From assembly GCA_019057735.1 (NCBI GenBank), contig JAHLWV010000001.1, forward strand, positions 1 through 64,000: a stretch of 64,000 nucleotides of DNA, given 5' to 3'. The DNA comes from Promethearchaeota archaeon (GTDB lineage Archaea; Asgardarchaeota; Lokiarchaeia; Sigynarchaeales; SOKP01). The notes beneath the pieces were generated by a model, which saw only the letters and a list, made by a program, of their open reading frames with translations, did not search any database and was not told where the DNA came from. Position numbers and translations under genes: made by a program. Of the stretch, positions 46,052-54,580 are shown one piece after another (the first letter of the stretch is position 1; each line of letters begins with the position of its first letter).

Positions 46052-46285
46052 CTATTTTATTTTAACTAATATTTTCCATTCAGAAGCACCAACTTTTTCG
46101 GTTGAAAGTACTTCATTTCCCATCGATTTCATCGTTTCAGGAATTCTTTCTGCTGAAAGAGGATAATCTATCAAAATTTCAAGAACTTCTCCTGAATTCA
46201 TTTTTTTAGCCTTCCTCTTACTCTTTACATCTGGATAGGGACAAACTTCCCCTCTACAATCTAATGTATCTGTTTTATCAACCAT
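46052..46285 (-). CDS. tusA: TusA-family sulfur carrier
   Basis: 77 residues. DTLDCRGEVCPYPDVKSKRKAKKM carries the Cys-Pro-x-Pro persulfide motif at the first helix, and an additional Cys at LDCRG. The C-terminal strands EWKILVKIK complete the two-layer fold. TusA passes sulfur to DsrE-type acceptors. It is the first gene of a five-gene operon (tusA, yeeE-like, dsrE, dsrF, dsrH), divergent from the Lrp-like regulator, with three operator palindromes between. Confidence 0.88.
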   Translation of the reverse strand: MVDKTDTLDCRGEVCPYPDVKSKRKAKKMNSGEVLEILIDYPLSAERIPETMKSMGNEVLSTEKVGASEWKILVKIK

Positions 46286-46316
46286 TTTTTTTTTTCACTT
46301 TTTTATCAATTATTTG

Positions 46317-46329
46317 TTACAATTTGTAA
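46317..46329. promoter_or_regulatory. Operator palindrome, site 1 (near tusA)
   Basis: TTACAATTTGTAA, a 13-base palindrome around a central T, 32 bases before the tusA start codon. Sites 2 and 3 have the same sequence or its complement, differing only at the central base. It is the likely binding site of the divergent Lrp-like regulator, and its position would cover the tusA promoter. Confidence 0.6.
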
Positions 46330-46340
46330 ATTGATAAATT

Positions 46341-46382
46341 ATTCAATATTAAGAAATTTATAAAGATTTCCTAATATTGAAT
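46341..46382. repeat. Long imperfect inverted repeat between tusA and its regulator
   Basis: Arms ATTCAATATTA (46341-46351) and TAATATTGAAT (46372-46382) are perfectly complementary. Pairing continues inward with one mismatch and one wobble to about 46359 and 46364, giving a nearly 19-base stem with a four-base loop. It differs from the TTACAAWTTGTAA sites, so it may bind another regulator or form RNA structure. Confidence 0.5.
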
Positions 46383-46464
46383 AAAGCAGTAAAAATAGCA
46401 CATTTAACTAATATTATCTCTTTTTTAAACCTTTTCATTTCTTAATAATTTTATATTAAAATAC

Positions 46465-46477
46465 TTACAAATTGTAA
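46465..46477. promoter_or_regulatory. Operator palindrome, site 2
   Basis: TTACAAATTGTAA, the exact reverse complement of sites 1 and 3. It lies 148 bases from site 1 and 69 from site 3 (start to start), near the middle of the gap. Confidence 0.6.
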
Positions 46478-46533
46478 TATGATTGTGAAAACAATTATAA
46501 TTATAATTATAAGAGATTAGTTAATATATCTTG

Positions 46534-46546
46534 TTACAATTTGTAA
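46534..46546. promoter_or_regulatory. Operator palindrome, site 3 (near the regulator)
   Basis: TTACAATTTGTAA flanked by G and C, so the palindrome extends to 15 bases. It ends 29 bases before the ATG of the Lrp-like gene, over its expected promoter, consistent with autoregulation. Confidence 0.6.
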
Positions 46547-46575
46547 CTTAATTAAACTGAAGTTCTTTAAGAAAA

Positions 46576-47184
46576 ATGGATGAAAAAAACCAATTTAAAA
46601 AAATTTTAAAGTTAGATAAAATTAACCTTGAGATTTTCAAGTCTCTTACTAGAGATGGTAAGATTAATTATTCTAAAATTGGCAGGGAACATGGTGTGTC
46701 TCATGTTTCAATAAAAAACAGATATGAAAACCTAATAAAAAGAAATATTATTAAACCAAGTATTTTAGTTAACTTTTCAAAGTTAGATTTTAAATTAGCA
46801 ATTTTATTATTAGAATTAGATTCTGAGGCCTATGAAAATGTAAAAGCTAAATATTCCAATTGTCCGAGGATTTTATTCTCTTTTAACTTAATAGGTGAAT
46901 ATAATCATCTTTTAGTGTTTTTTGCTGAAAATCTAGAAACTGTCGAAACAATCTTCAATTCTTGTATGCTTTACAATTTAAAGGGTGTGAGGAAATCTAA
47001 TATCCTTATTTTTGGAAGCTTAAGCGAAGATCTCTTTTTACCGTTAAATTTTAATCAACTTGACCAACAAAACGAAAATACTCCATGTGGAACTTGCTGT
47101 AAGTTCTGTAAATCTTTTATTAAAGAACAATGTATCGGATGTCCCGCATCAAAGTATTACAAGGGACCGTTAAAAATAACATAA
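46576..47184 (+). CDS. Lrp/AsnC-like regulator with Cys-rich C-terminal tail
   Basis: 202 residues. The N-terminal helix-turn-helix is NLEIFKSLTRDGKINYSKIG with EHGVSHVSIKNRYENLIKRNII. A RAM-like alpha/beta domain follows: LDFKLAILLLELDSEAYENV and FNLIGEYNHLLVFFAENLETVE. The last 35 residues are CGTCCKFCKSFIKEQCIGCP, six Cys, a pattern suited to zinc or an iron-sulfur cluster and not found in ordinary Lrp. It is divergent from tusA, with three matching operators, so it probably senses sulfur or redox state for the tusA-dsrEFH operon. Confidence 0.8.
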   Translation: MDEKNQFKKILKLDKINLEIFKSLTRDGKINYSKIGREHGVSHVSIKNRYENLIKRNIIKPSILVNFSKLDFKLAILLLELDSEAYENVKAKYSNCPRILFSFNLIGEYNHLLVFFAENLETVETIFNSCMLYNLKGVRKSNILIFGSLSEDLFLPLNFNQLDQQNENTPCGTCCKFCKSFIKEQCIGCPASKYYKGPLKIT

Positions 47185-47217
47185 TTCAGATAAATTTTAT
47201 TTATTAAACAGAATTTT

Positions 47218-47508
47218 ATGTTTGAAGCAATTCACGGTTCAGCTCCGCGCATGGTAGACGAGGGAAGAGCCCAATATGCAGATCCTTCAAGTATTATCAA
47301 AGCAGCAGTATTACTTCTAAACCATATTGGATTTACAGAAAAAGCAAAGAAACTCGAGATGGCACTATATATTTGTGCAACCTTAGAGAAGAAGATTAAG
47401 CTTACTGGTCGAGATGATGGAGCTACTGGTGAAGAATACGCGAAATATATAATGGATACTCTTGTAGATCCTAACCTAGAAAAACGCTTCAAAGAATTTA
47501 GTAATTAA
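47218..47508 (+). pseudogene. Truncated copy of the isocitrate dehydrogenase 3' end
   Basis: Ninety-six residues from MFEAIHGSAPRM to the stop, the same length and frame as the last 291 bases of icd (38264-38554). Over the first 88 codons about 31 differ, and all but three are silent. The last eight residues differ (KRFKEFSN against EKWNRFQK). Nothing resembling icd lies before the ATG. Mainly silent differences show that this copy came from a functional gene under selection and was not a recent local duplication. No catalytic function is possible alone. Confidence 0.85.
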
Positions 47509-47687
47509 TTTGAACAGATACTTTAAATAACAAAATTTTCTTATTTCTTTTTTATTAAAATAGCTTAAACTACTAAAAATAAATCAATTTCTCTTGTTTT
47601 CTATATAACTCATCCAAGGCTCTTGCCAAAATTCTTAATAATCAATTTTAAAAATAGTATAATAGTGTAATATTATTATTTTAACAA

Positions 47688-48269
47688 CTATTTACGGGTT
47701 AATAGGCCCTTAATCATTATTAACAATATATCTACCAATTCCTCATCCGTTCCATAAAAATTTTCAAAAATTACATGTGTATATATAAGACTATTTATAA
47801 CTCTTCCAGCAATAGAAAATAATTTCTCTGGTTCCTTAATATTTGGATAAAATTTTAAGATCACATCAGTAAATTGCTTCTTAAAACGAGTTTCTTGGGA
47901 TTTCATAAGACTCTCTAAATCGCCTATAACTTTTTTGTTTGTAAATAATTCTATTTCAAAACCCTTTATTATGGGTGCAAATTGGCGATATTGCTCTATT
48001 AATTTTAGTAAATAATCGCTTAGTATTTTTGGATCGCTTAATTCTCCAATCTTAGAAAAATCAAAAGTTTCTATAAACTTATTACCATATGAATTAATTA
48101 TTTCATATAATATTGACAATTTGCCATTTGGGAAGTGATGGTATAGTGTTCCAACACTCATTTCTGCTTTTCTAGCTATTTCTCTTGCGCTAATTGCATT
48201 ATAGCCTTTATTTACGATTAATTCTTCAGCAACTTGTTTAATTTTAGCCTTACCTTCAATAGGACTCAT
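47688..48269 (-). CDS. TetR-family transcriptional regulator
   Basis: 193 residues. The N-terminal helix-turn-helix AEELIVNKGYNAISAREIARKAEMSVGTLYHHFPNGKLSILYEI is typical, and the remaining helical domain is the ligand pocket. It is divergent from the large FtsX/MacB-type permease, with two matching palindromes between, so it probably represses the exporter operon and itself. The inducing ligand is unknown. The sequence ends VDILLIMIKGLLTRK. Confidence 0.87.
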   Translation of the reverse strand: MSPIEGKAKIKQVAEELIVNKGYNAISAREIARKAEMSVGTLYHHFPNGKLSILYEIINSYGNKFIETFDFSKIGELSDPKILSDYLLKLIEQYRQFAPIIKGFEIELFTNKKVIGDLESLMKSQETRFKKQFTDVILKFYPNIKEPEKLFSIAGRVINSLIYTHVIFENFYGTDEELVDILLIMIKGLLTRK

Positions 48270-48334
48270 TTTTTTAAGAGCGTGAATAATTATCCATATT
48301 TATTATAGTACTAAGTTATAAGTTTTATTTAAAT

Positions 48335-48355
48335 TTGTCGAACACTGATCGACAA
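48335..48355. promoter_or_regulatory. TetR operator candidate, site 1
   Basis: TTGTCGA-N7-TCGACAA, perfect 7-base arms. With site 2 it shares TCGA-x-CA-x-TGATCGA. It lies about 70 bases before the TetR start codon. Confidence 0.55.
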
Positions 48356-48385
48356 GTTTTTAAGTTTTATTTAATGATTCCTATT

Positions 48386-48404
48386 AATCGAGCAATGATC
48401 GATT
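48386..48404. promoter_or_regulatory. TetR operator candidate, site 2
   Basis: AATCGA-N7-TCGATT, 6-base arms, with the same core and spacer length as site 1, 50 bases away. It is 72 bases before the start of the permease gene and would cover its promoter. Confidence 0.55.
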
Positions 48405-48476
48405 TAATCAATGTTTTTTCTTAAAAAATAGGTACAATAGGAAATTAAACATACAAGGATTGGGGTAAATAAGAAT

Positions 48477-51400
48477 TTGGGTGTTATACTAAGGATCGCA
48501 TTACGAAATATGAAAAGACGTAAAGTGCGCTATATTTTAACGACAATTACACTTGTCATTAGCGTCGCCTTGTTTGGGGGTGTAATGATCGTCTCGGATT
48601 CATTCGAGATAATGATGTTAGGCACAATAGATCAACAAATGGGCACAGCAGACATTCTCATTAAACCTGTAAATAGTACTGATGGTTGGTTTGATCCCAT
48701 TGAAATTGAAAATGAAATTGGAGATATACAACATGTTGATTCGCTAGCTTTCAGAATCTCTGGTTTTAATCTTTATATTAGCGCAACAGATGCGGGAAAT
48801 CAAGTAGATAACAGTACTAGAACCGAGATATATGGCATTGATCATCAAGATCCAGATGAAGCTAAATTAGGTGCGAATCCATATATCGTAGATTCAGTCA
48901 GTAATGGAGAATCAGTTGAGAAACTTCTTGAATATATTGATCCAATTAACAACGAAAAAGTTTTAGTTATTTCGGAAACATTAAAGATTCAATTAAGTAA
49001 AGATCTTGACGCAGGTGATAGTGTATGGATTTATCCTGTAAACGGAACAGGGCTAGGGTATAACCCTTTAGATACAGGAACATGGCTTGAATATACTGTA
49101 GTTGCTATCATACGAGACATTGGTGAAGCACGCGATTTTGATACAGAATCATTAGGTTTTTCAACAAATATCGGAGGACCAGGGATATTTGCAAATATTA
49201 ATAATACACATGAACTTGTAGATGGTACAAAAGATCATTCCGGTGAATTTAATTTAGGGGTTGTGGGTGTTGACGATATATATAGCGTTTCATCAGTTAC
49301 TGAAGAAATTTCAACAGATTTAGATGCACTTAATGATGATAGAGATTGGAGAGTCAATGATTTAAAATCCGACGATTTAGAGATGATAGAAACTACAATG
49401 ACTACGATGAGTACTATGTTCTTGATGTTTGGGATTATTGCATTAGTACTTTCAGTTATCTTGATGATGAATATCTTTAACATAATTAAAAAAGAACAAG
49501 AGTACGAAACAGGAATGTTTCAAGCAATAGGAGCATCTAAAGCTGAAACATTTAAGATGTTCTTAACTCAAGGTACAGTAATGGGGGTAATTGGAACATC
49601 AATTGGAACACTACTTTCGTTACTAATATCGCAAGTAATCTTTACAGTAACCATTGAGGGAATTAAGGGGATATCATCGCAATTCGGTGGGTTTTCAATG
49701 TCGGAGTTTCAAATTGTTTTATATCCATCAACTTTGATACTTACATTTATAATAGGACTAACTTCTTGCCTTATCGCTTCAATTTACCCTAGTTGGAAAG
49801 CAACTAGAAAACCAATTATAGAATGTTTAAATCCAATCGAAAAAAAGGCTAAAAGGGAGAAAAAGCATTATTGGAGACGACTACTTTTCTTTCTTTTTGG
49901 AATTTTACTTATTGTCTATGGTTATTGGCTCACAGTTTCATCTTCTGGAACAGTCGAGTTCGATTTTACTGGAGCTGGACTACCTGAAGGAGGTGATGCT
50001 ATGGTAACATCGATGTTTTCCCCTATATTAATCTTATTCGGGATTATTTGGTTAATAGCTCTTAGCATAAAACCATTTAATAAAGTCTTTGTATTCTTGT
50101 TTTCTTTCTATCTTCGGAAGACAAAATTATTAACCGAAAAGAATATATTACGACACCGGAAGAGAACGACTCTTACTTTCGTAATGATCGCTTTGACAAC
50201 TAGCTTTCTTATAGGAATGAGCGTTATGATGGATTCTATAAGCGCAGGGGTGTTTACTACTGTCGATGGCTTTATGGGTGCGGATATTCGAGTATATACA
50301 TTTAATACTCCCAAAGATTTTGAAGACGGGTTAATAATCCAGACAGGAATAGAAGATGTTATGGGTGTAAGTCATCAAAATGCACAAGTTCAAATAGAAA
50401 GTGACTGGATTGGCCATAGCTTACGTGAAAGTGAATATAATACCTCTATTACCATAAATGTATTAGACACAGCCAAGGTTAAAAAACATCTGACTACGAT
50501 TATTAATTCCCCTAATGCAATGACTCTTGGTGCAATGATGGATGAAATTAAAGATGGTAATAATATTATTATCGATGAAAATTTTGCTGATGATTATAGC
50601 ATTGAAGTAGGCGAAGAAATATCTGTAAAATTTTCCCTAGGCCTTAGCTATGCAAATTTAACTGCAATTCTTAATGCTAATGATTATAATGCACAAGAAG
50701 ATACCATTGTAGTAAATATGAGTGTTATAGCAATAATTAGTAGTCTTCAAGGATTTTCATCTCTTGATATCCTTGGATTTCAAAGCGAAGGTAAAACTTA
50801 TAACATGTTTATTTCTTGGGAGAGTTATGAGGAAATTGCTAATAAAAACCTACCTGGTGAAGGAACTGATATGGTATTCAGACAATTAACGCAAACTGGG
50901 AATCCTATGTTAGATTTGGTTCAAAATAATTGGTTTAATTTCTCGACAGTTGAGGAAATACTTAAGAACATTAATGGAATTGATTATTATACTACAAGAA
51001 TGGATTATTTTACACTTACATCATTTAACGCCTCAATACTTGATTATACAACCTCAGTCACAGGAATTCATACAAATTCAAGTGGAAAACTAAAATCTGA
51101 TTCTTATTTTGGAAATAACACTCTTGTTAACAAAAGTTCTGGATTTTCTGGAGAAACAATGGAAGAGCTTCTAAACACTACGCAATATGTATGTGTAGTT
51201 GATGAAACATTCATGAAGCTCAATCCTACAATACAAATCGGTGATAATATAACTATTTTTCCACAAGAATTTATATTAGATAACATTTACGCAGGAAATT
51301 TTCCATATATTACGGCAATTGATTTGAATAATTATTCCGCAGTATCAGGCAGTCCAGCGGAGTTATTACTCTCTGATGATATATACTTATCAATTGTGAG

Positions 51401-52637
51401 TAACCAGGAGTGGCTTGCGTTTAATCTTACAACAAGTTTACTTACGCCAAATATTTATAAGGCTGTCAATGTTACAATTGAAACATCAGTAAATTCAACT
51501 GTTGATGAGCTTGATTTGGAAGCATTTAATATTTACACTAATACATTTGAAAAATTAGGCTCCATAAATAACATTGTTGAGGCAAGTAATTCTTTTACTT
51601 TCGATTTAAACCACTATTATGTTGATCTAATGAATAATATCAAATTAAGAATAGTAGGTTTTAATTCCACATTTAATAATAACTATAATTTAACAATTGA
51701 TAGTCTAAAATTTGGAGTAGCTAGATCCGCTTATTCACTAAATACCTCAACATGGCCAAAATTTGAAATCATTGGAATTATAGAAGCACCCACATTATAT
51801 AATACCGAAAAATATAATTGGTTTGCTGGTTTTGAAACGGGTTATGATATTAGTGGAAATTCAATCTACTTAAATTACGAAAAAACCAGAAATGTTGTAT
51901 ATCCTGATTCTAGAGGATCCAATTATTCTAATGATGTGATAACTTCGGTGTTGGTTCACTGTGATCACCCTGAAAATATATCAACTTATAAAAACTTGTT
52001 ATTGCAAGATCTTTACATCACAGCAGGGGGAGATTGGTCAATTTTAGATCTCAAAAGCTTTTCTCTTGCAATTAGGACTAATGTTTATGACTGGTTTGCC
52101 TGGGTGGAAGAAGGAGTAAACGATGAAGATGTTTCAGAAGAGATAATTAATTTCATCCAAGATCGAGGTTATCTTGTTCTATTTACATTTACCAAATCTT
52201 TTGTTATTTCCAGTTTTAGTACTATAATTAATTTAATGAGCTTCATAATGTATGGATTGCTTATCTTTTCTATAATAATAGCCATGATTGGCCTTACTTT
52301 ACACAGTTTACTTACAACAATGGCACGCAGAAGAGAGATTGGAATGCTGAGGTCGATAGGTCTAAGTAAAAAAGGCGTAATACGATCAATTTCTGGCGAA
52401 ACATTAATTTTAGCTCTTCTCGGTGTAATTACAGGCATATTTGGGGGGTTAATTCAGGGCTCTCTAATGGTCAACGCGATGCCCACAGGAGGTTTTCTAA
52501 CGGTTACTTGGACGATACCTTGGTTAATGATTTTTAGTGTTGTAGCAATAGTTTTAACTACTGTAATTCTTGGCTCACGATATCCGGCAAAATGGGCCGC
52601 AAACCTGAATATAATAGACGCAGTGAGAACACGGTGA
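48477..52637 (+). CDS. Very large FtsX/MacB-type ABC exporter permease
   Basis: 1386 residues, a tandem permease. A first membrane helix at about 20-40 is followed by a MacB-like extracytoplasmic domain to about 305, then three FtsX helices (about 312-335, 365-390, 415-440). A second unit has helices near 466-486, 512-530 and 570-590. A huge extracytoplasmic region of about 650 residues rich in Asn, Ser and Thr follows, and a last FtsX domain (about 1240-1270, 1310-1330, 1345-1365) precedes NIIDAVRTR. GIGASKAE-like QAIGASKAETFKM and GMLRSIGLSKKGVIR are the family's coupling-helix motifs. TTG start. Two ATPase genes follow. Confidence 0.85.
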   Translation: MGVILRIALRNMKRRKVRYILTTITLVISVALFGGVMIVSDSFEIMMLGTIDQQMGTADILIKPVNSTDGWFDPIEIENEIGDIQHVDSLAFRISGFNLYISATDAGNQVDNSTRTEIYGIDHQDPDEAKLGANPYIVDSVSNGESVEKLLEYIDPINNEKVLVISETLKIQLSKDLDAGDSVWIYPVNGTGLGYNPLDTGTWLEYTVVAIIRDIGEARDFDTESLGFSTNIGGPGIFANINNTHELVDGTKDHSGEFNLGVVGVDDIYSVSSVTEEISTDLDALNDDRDWRVNDLKSDDLEMIETTMTTMSTMFLMFGIIALVLSVILMMNIFNIIKKEQEYETGMFQAIGASKAETFKMFLTQGTVMGVIGTSIGTLLSLLISQVIFTVTIEGIKGISSQFGGFSMSEFQIVLYPSTLILTFIIGLTSCLIASIYPSWKATRKPIIECLNPIEKKAKREKKHYWRRLLFFLFGILLIVYGYWLTVSSSGTVEFDFTGAGLPEGGDAMVTSMFSPILILFGIIWLIALSIKPFNKVFVFLFSFYLRKTKLLTEKNILRHRKRTTLTFVMIALTTSFLIGMSVMMDSISAGVFTTVDGFMGADIRVYTFNTPKDFEDGLIIQTGIEDVMGVSHQNAQVQIESDWIGHSLRESEYNTSITINVLDTAKVKKHLTTIINSPNAMTLGAMMDEIKDGNNIIIDENFADDYSIEVGEEISVKFSLGLSYANLTAILNANDYNAQEDTIVVNMSVIAIISSLQGFSSLDILGFQSEGKTYNMFISWESYEEIANKNLPGEGTDMVFRQLTQTGNPMLDLVQNNWFNFSTVEEILKNINGIDYYTTRMDYFTLTSFNASILDYTTSVTGIHTNSSGKLKSDSYFGNNTLVNKSSGFSGETMEELLNTTQYVCVVDETFMKLNPTIQIGDNITIFPQEFILDNIYAGNFPYITAIDLNNYSAVSGSPAELLLSDDIYLSIVSNQEWLAFNLTTSLLTPNIYKAVNVTIETSVNSTVDELDLEAFNIYTNTFEKLGSINNIVEASNSFTFDLNHYYVDLMNNIKLRIVGFNSTFNNNYNLTIDSLKFGVARSAYSLNTSTWPKFEIIGIIEAPTLYNTEKYNWFAGFETGYDISGNSIYLNYEKTRNVVYPDSRGSNYSNDVITSVLVHCDHPENISTYKNLLLQDLYITAGGDWSILDLKSFSLAIRTNVYDWFAWVEEGVNDEDVSEEIINFIQDRGYLVLFTFTKSFVISSFSTIINLMSFIMYGLLIFSIIIAMIGLTLHSLLTTMARRREIGMLRSIGLSKKGVIRSISGETLILALLGVITGIFGGLIQGSLMVNAMPTGGFLTVTWTIPWLMIFSVVAIVLTTVILGSRYPAKWAANLNIIDAVRTR

Positions 52638-52698
52638 TTGATTTAAATAAATTTGAAGAGGTTCTAAAGGTGTTAATTAATGAAAAGAGTGAAGAAAA

Positions 52699-53481
52699 GT
52701 GAGGATGAATAAAGAAAAAAAAGCAACGGCAAAAGCCATTAGAATTGATCCCAGTATAGTTTTGATTGTAAAAGATCTTACTAAAACTTATACTATGGGT
52801 AATTCCACAATCACAGCTCTAAACAAAGTTAATCTTACAATTAGAAAAGGTGAATTTATTGCCATTGTAGGTCCATCTGGTTCGGGGAAAACAACTTTGA
52901 TAAATTGCTTAGGTGCACTCGATAACCCAGATTCAGGCAAGATGATATATAATGTTAATGCTGAAGGAATGGGACTTGATATAATGCTAATGACCAACAA
53001 GCAACTCAAAAAAATGCGATTGAAAAAGATTGGACTAATTTTTCAATTCTATAATCTTTTTCCAATTCTTACAGCATATGAGAATGTGGAACTTCCCATG
53101 GTGTTAGATAAAAAAGATTCGAATTATCGAAAAGAAAAAGTTAGAAATCTTTTAAAGCGGGTTGGATTAGAGGAAAGGATGGAACATCTTCCAACCCAGA
53201 TGTCTGGCGGAGAGCAACAGAGAGTCACTATAGCGAGGGCTTTAGTTAACGATCCCCTTATCATTCTCGCCGATGAACCTACTGGTGAGCTCGACACTGA
53301 AACAACAACCAATATTATAAAAATATTCCTTGATTTAAAGAATACTGGGGAATCAATTATAATGGTCACCCATAATAGAAGAATTGCAGAAGTAGCAGAT
53401 AAGATTATTACGCTTACTGATGGAGAATTCGTTAGTGAAAAAAAGGGAGGAATACCACTTGAAGAAATTTATAAATCTTAA
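52699..53481 (+). CDS. ABC transporter ATPase (MacB/LolD type), first
   Basis: 260 residues. Walker A GPSGSGKTTLINCLGALDNP, the Q-loop in IFQFYNLFPILTAYENVELPM, signature MSGGEQQRVTIARALVNDP, Walker B LIILADEPTGELD and the switch His in MVTHNRR are all present. The N-terminus has a basic 20-residue lead. The start may be GTG at 52699 (used) or ATG at 52705. It is 61 bases after the permease and 16 before the second ATPase. Confidence 0.9.
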   Translation: MRMNKEKKATAKAIRIDPSIVLIVKDLTKTYTMGNSTITALNKVNLTIRKGEFIAIVGPSGSGKTTLINCLGALDNPDSGKMIYNVNAEGMGLDIMLMTNKQLKKMRLKKIGLIFQFYNLFPILTAYENVELPMVLDKKDSNYRKEKVRNLLKRVGLEERMEHLPTQMSGGEQQRVTIARALVNDPLIILADEPTGELDTETTTNIIKIFLDLKNTGESIIMVTHNRRIAEVADKIITLTDGEFVSEKKGGIPLEEIYKS

Positions 53482-53497
53482 CTTAGAGGTATAAAAA

Positions 53498-54274
53498 ATG
53501 GGGAAAACTAAAAAGAAGAGAGAAATTCAGTTTTTAAATTCGGTACTTCAAGAAATCAAGGACTACGAATCAATAAACCCTGATACAATGATCCAAACTT
53601 TTGATTTAACTAAAGTTTATAATATTACTGAAGGGATTGAAATTAGAGCCTTAAATGGTGTTAGTATAGAAGTTAAGAAAGGTGAATTTGTTTCAGTTAT
53701 GGGGCCGTCAGGTTCTGGTAAAACCACCCTTTTAAATATGATTGGGGCTCTCGATAATCCTACAAGTGGGGTTGTATACATCAATAGAACAAATGTTGCT
53801 CATATGAATGATAAACAACGCACCAATTTAAGACTTAAAGAAATTGGTTTCATTTTTCAGTTTTATAATCTAGTACCAGTGCTTTCAGCTTATGAAAATG
53901 TGGAGTTACCTATGCTTTTTGCAGGTAAAACCAAACATGAAATTGAAAGAAATGTTAATAAATTTCTCGGTCTCGTAGGTTTAAGTGAGAAGAAAGATCA
54001 TCTTCCCTCAGAACTTTCAGGTGGGGAGCAGCAAAGAGTCGCAATCGCACGAGCTTTATGTAACGAACCTTCCATTTTAATCGCTGATGAGCCAACGGGT
54101 GAACTGGATACTAAAAAAGGTATGGAAATAATTAAATTACTACGAGAACTTAATTTAGACCTTAAACAAACTATCTTAATGGTCACTCATGATCCTATGG
54201 TTGGAGCTCTTGCTGAAAAAATGTTTAAAATGCGAGATGGGAAAATTATCGACACTATAATCACAAATAATTAA
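53498..54274 (+). CDS. ABC transporter ATPase (MacB/LolD type), second
   Basis: 258 residues. Walker A GPSGSGKTTLLNMIGALDNP, Q-loop IFQFYNLVPVLSAYENVELPM, signature LSGGEQQRVAIARALCNEP, Walker B ILIADEPTGELD and MVTHDPM are complete. It has a 35-residue charged N-terminal lead that differs from the first ATPase. A paralogue pair with one fused permease suggests an asymmetric heterodimeric motor. The start is ATG after AGAGGTATAA. Confidence 0.9.
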   Translation: MGKTKKKREIQFLNSVLQEIKDYESINPDTMIQTFDLTKVYNITEGIEIRALNGVSIEVKKGEFVSVMGPSGSGKTTLLNMIGALDNPTSGVVYINRTNVAHMNDKQRTNLRLKEIGFIFQFYNLVPVLSAYENVELPMLFAGKTKHEIERNVNKFLGLVGLSEKKDHLPSELSGGEQQRVAIARALCNEPSILIADEPTGELDTKKGMEIIKLLRELNLDLKQTILMVTHDPMVGALAEKMFKMRDGKIIDTIITNN

Positions 54275-54409
54275 ATTATTTTAATAAAAATGGTTTAGGA
54301 TAGGAAAATAATGATGAAAATTTTAATTCGTTTTCTTTTTTTTACCCTAAATTTTTTTAATATCTCATTATAAACTTAAACTTATGAAGTCAAGTAAAGG
54401 AGGAAAAAA

Positions 54410-54580
54410 TTGAAATTCACTATATTTGGAGCAACTGGTGGAAATTTATCTATTTATTTTTTAGTGAAGAACCTCTTTTCAATAGCATCAACAACTTCTT
54501 GGGTCCGTGTGACTATTGGAACATGTCCGATTGCTAAAAATTCAAAAACTGTAACAGAGTCAGGTTTCCTGTTTAGATAG
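54410..54580 (+). pseudogene. Start of a broken NAD(P)-binding protein gene
   Basis: AAAGGAGG at 54397-54404 precedes a TTG start and KFTIFGATGGN, the opening of an SDR/NAD(P)H-binding protein (Rossmann GATGGxG). After about 11 codons the homology ends and the frame runs through unrelated sequence to a TAG at 54580. That later part is the antisense of the fragment described next, so only the promoter-proximal end survives. Confidence 0.45.
54454..54576 (-). pseudogene. 3' remnant of an alpha/beta-hydrolase-like gene
   Basis: On the minus strand a 40-codon frame reads FEFLAIGHVPIVTRTQEVVDAI and ends KRFFTKK-stop. This is the last catalytic His block (Gly-His-x-Pro) and final helix of an alpha/beta hydrolase. 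The 5' part is gone and the DUF7000-like gene abuts it, overlapping by 17 bases. Together with the NAD(P)-binding remnant it marks a deletion or rearrangement junction. Confidence 0.35.
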
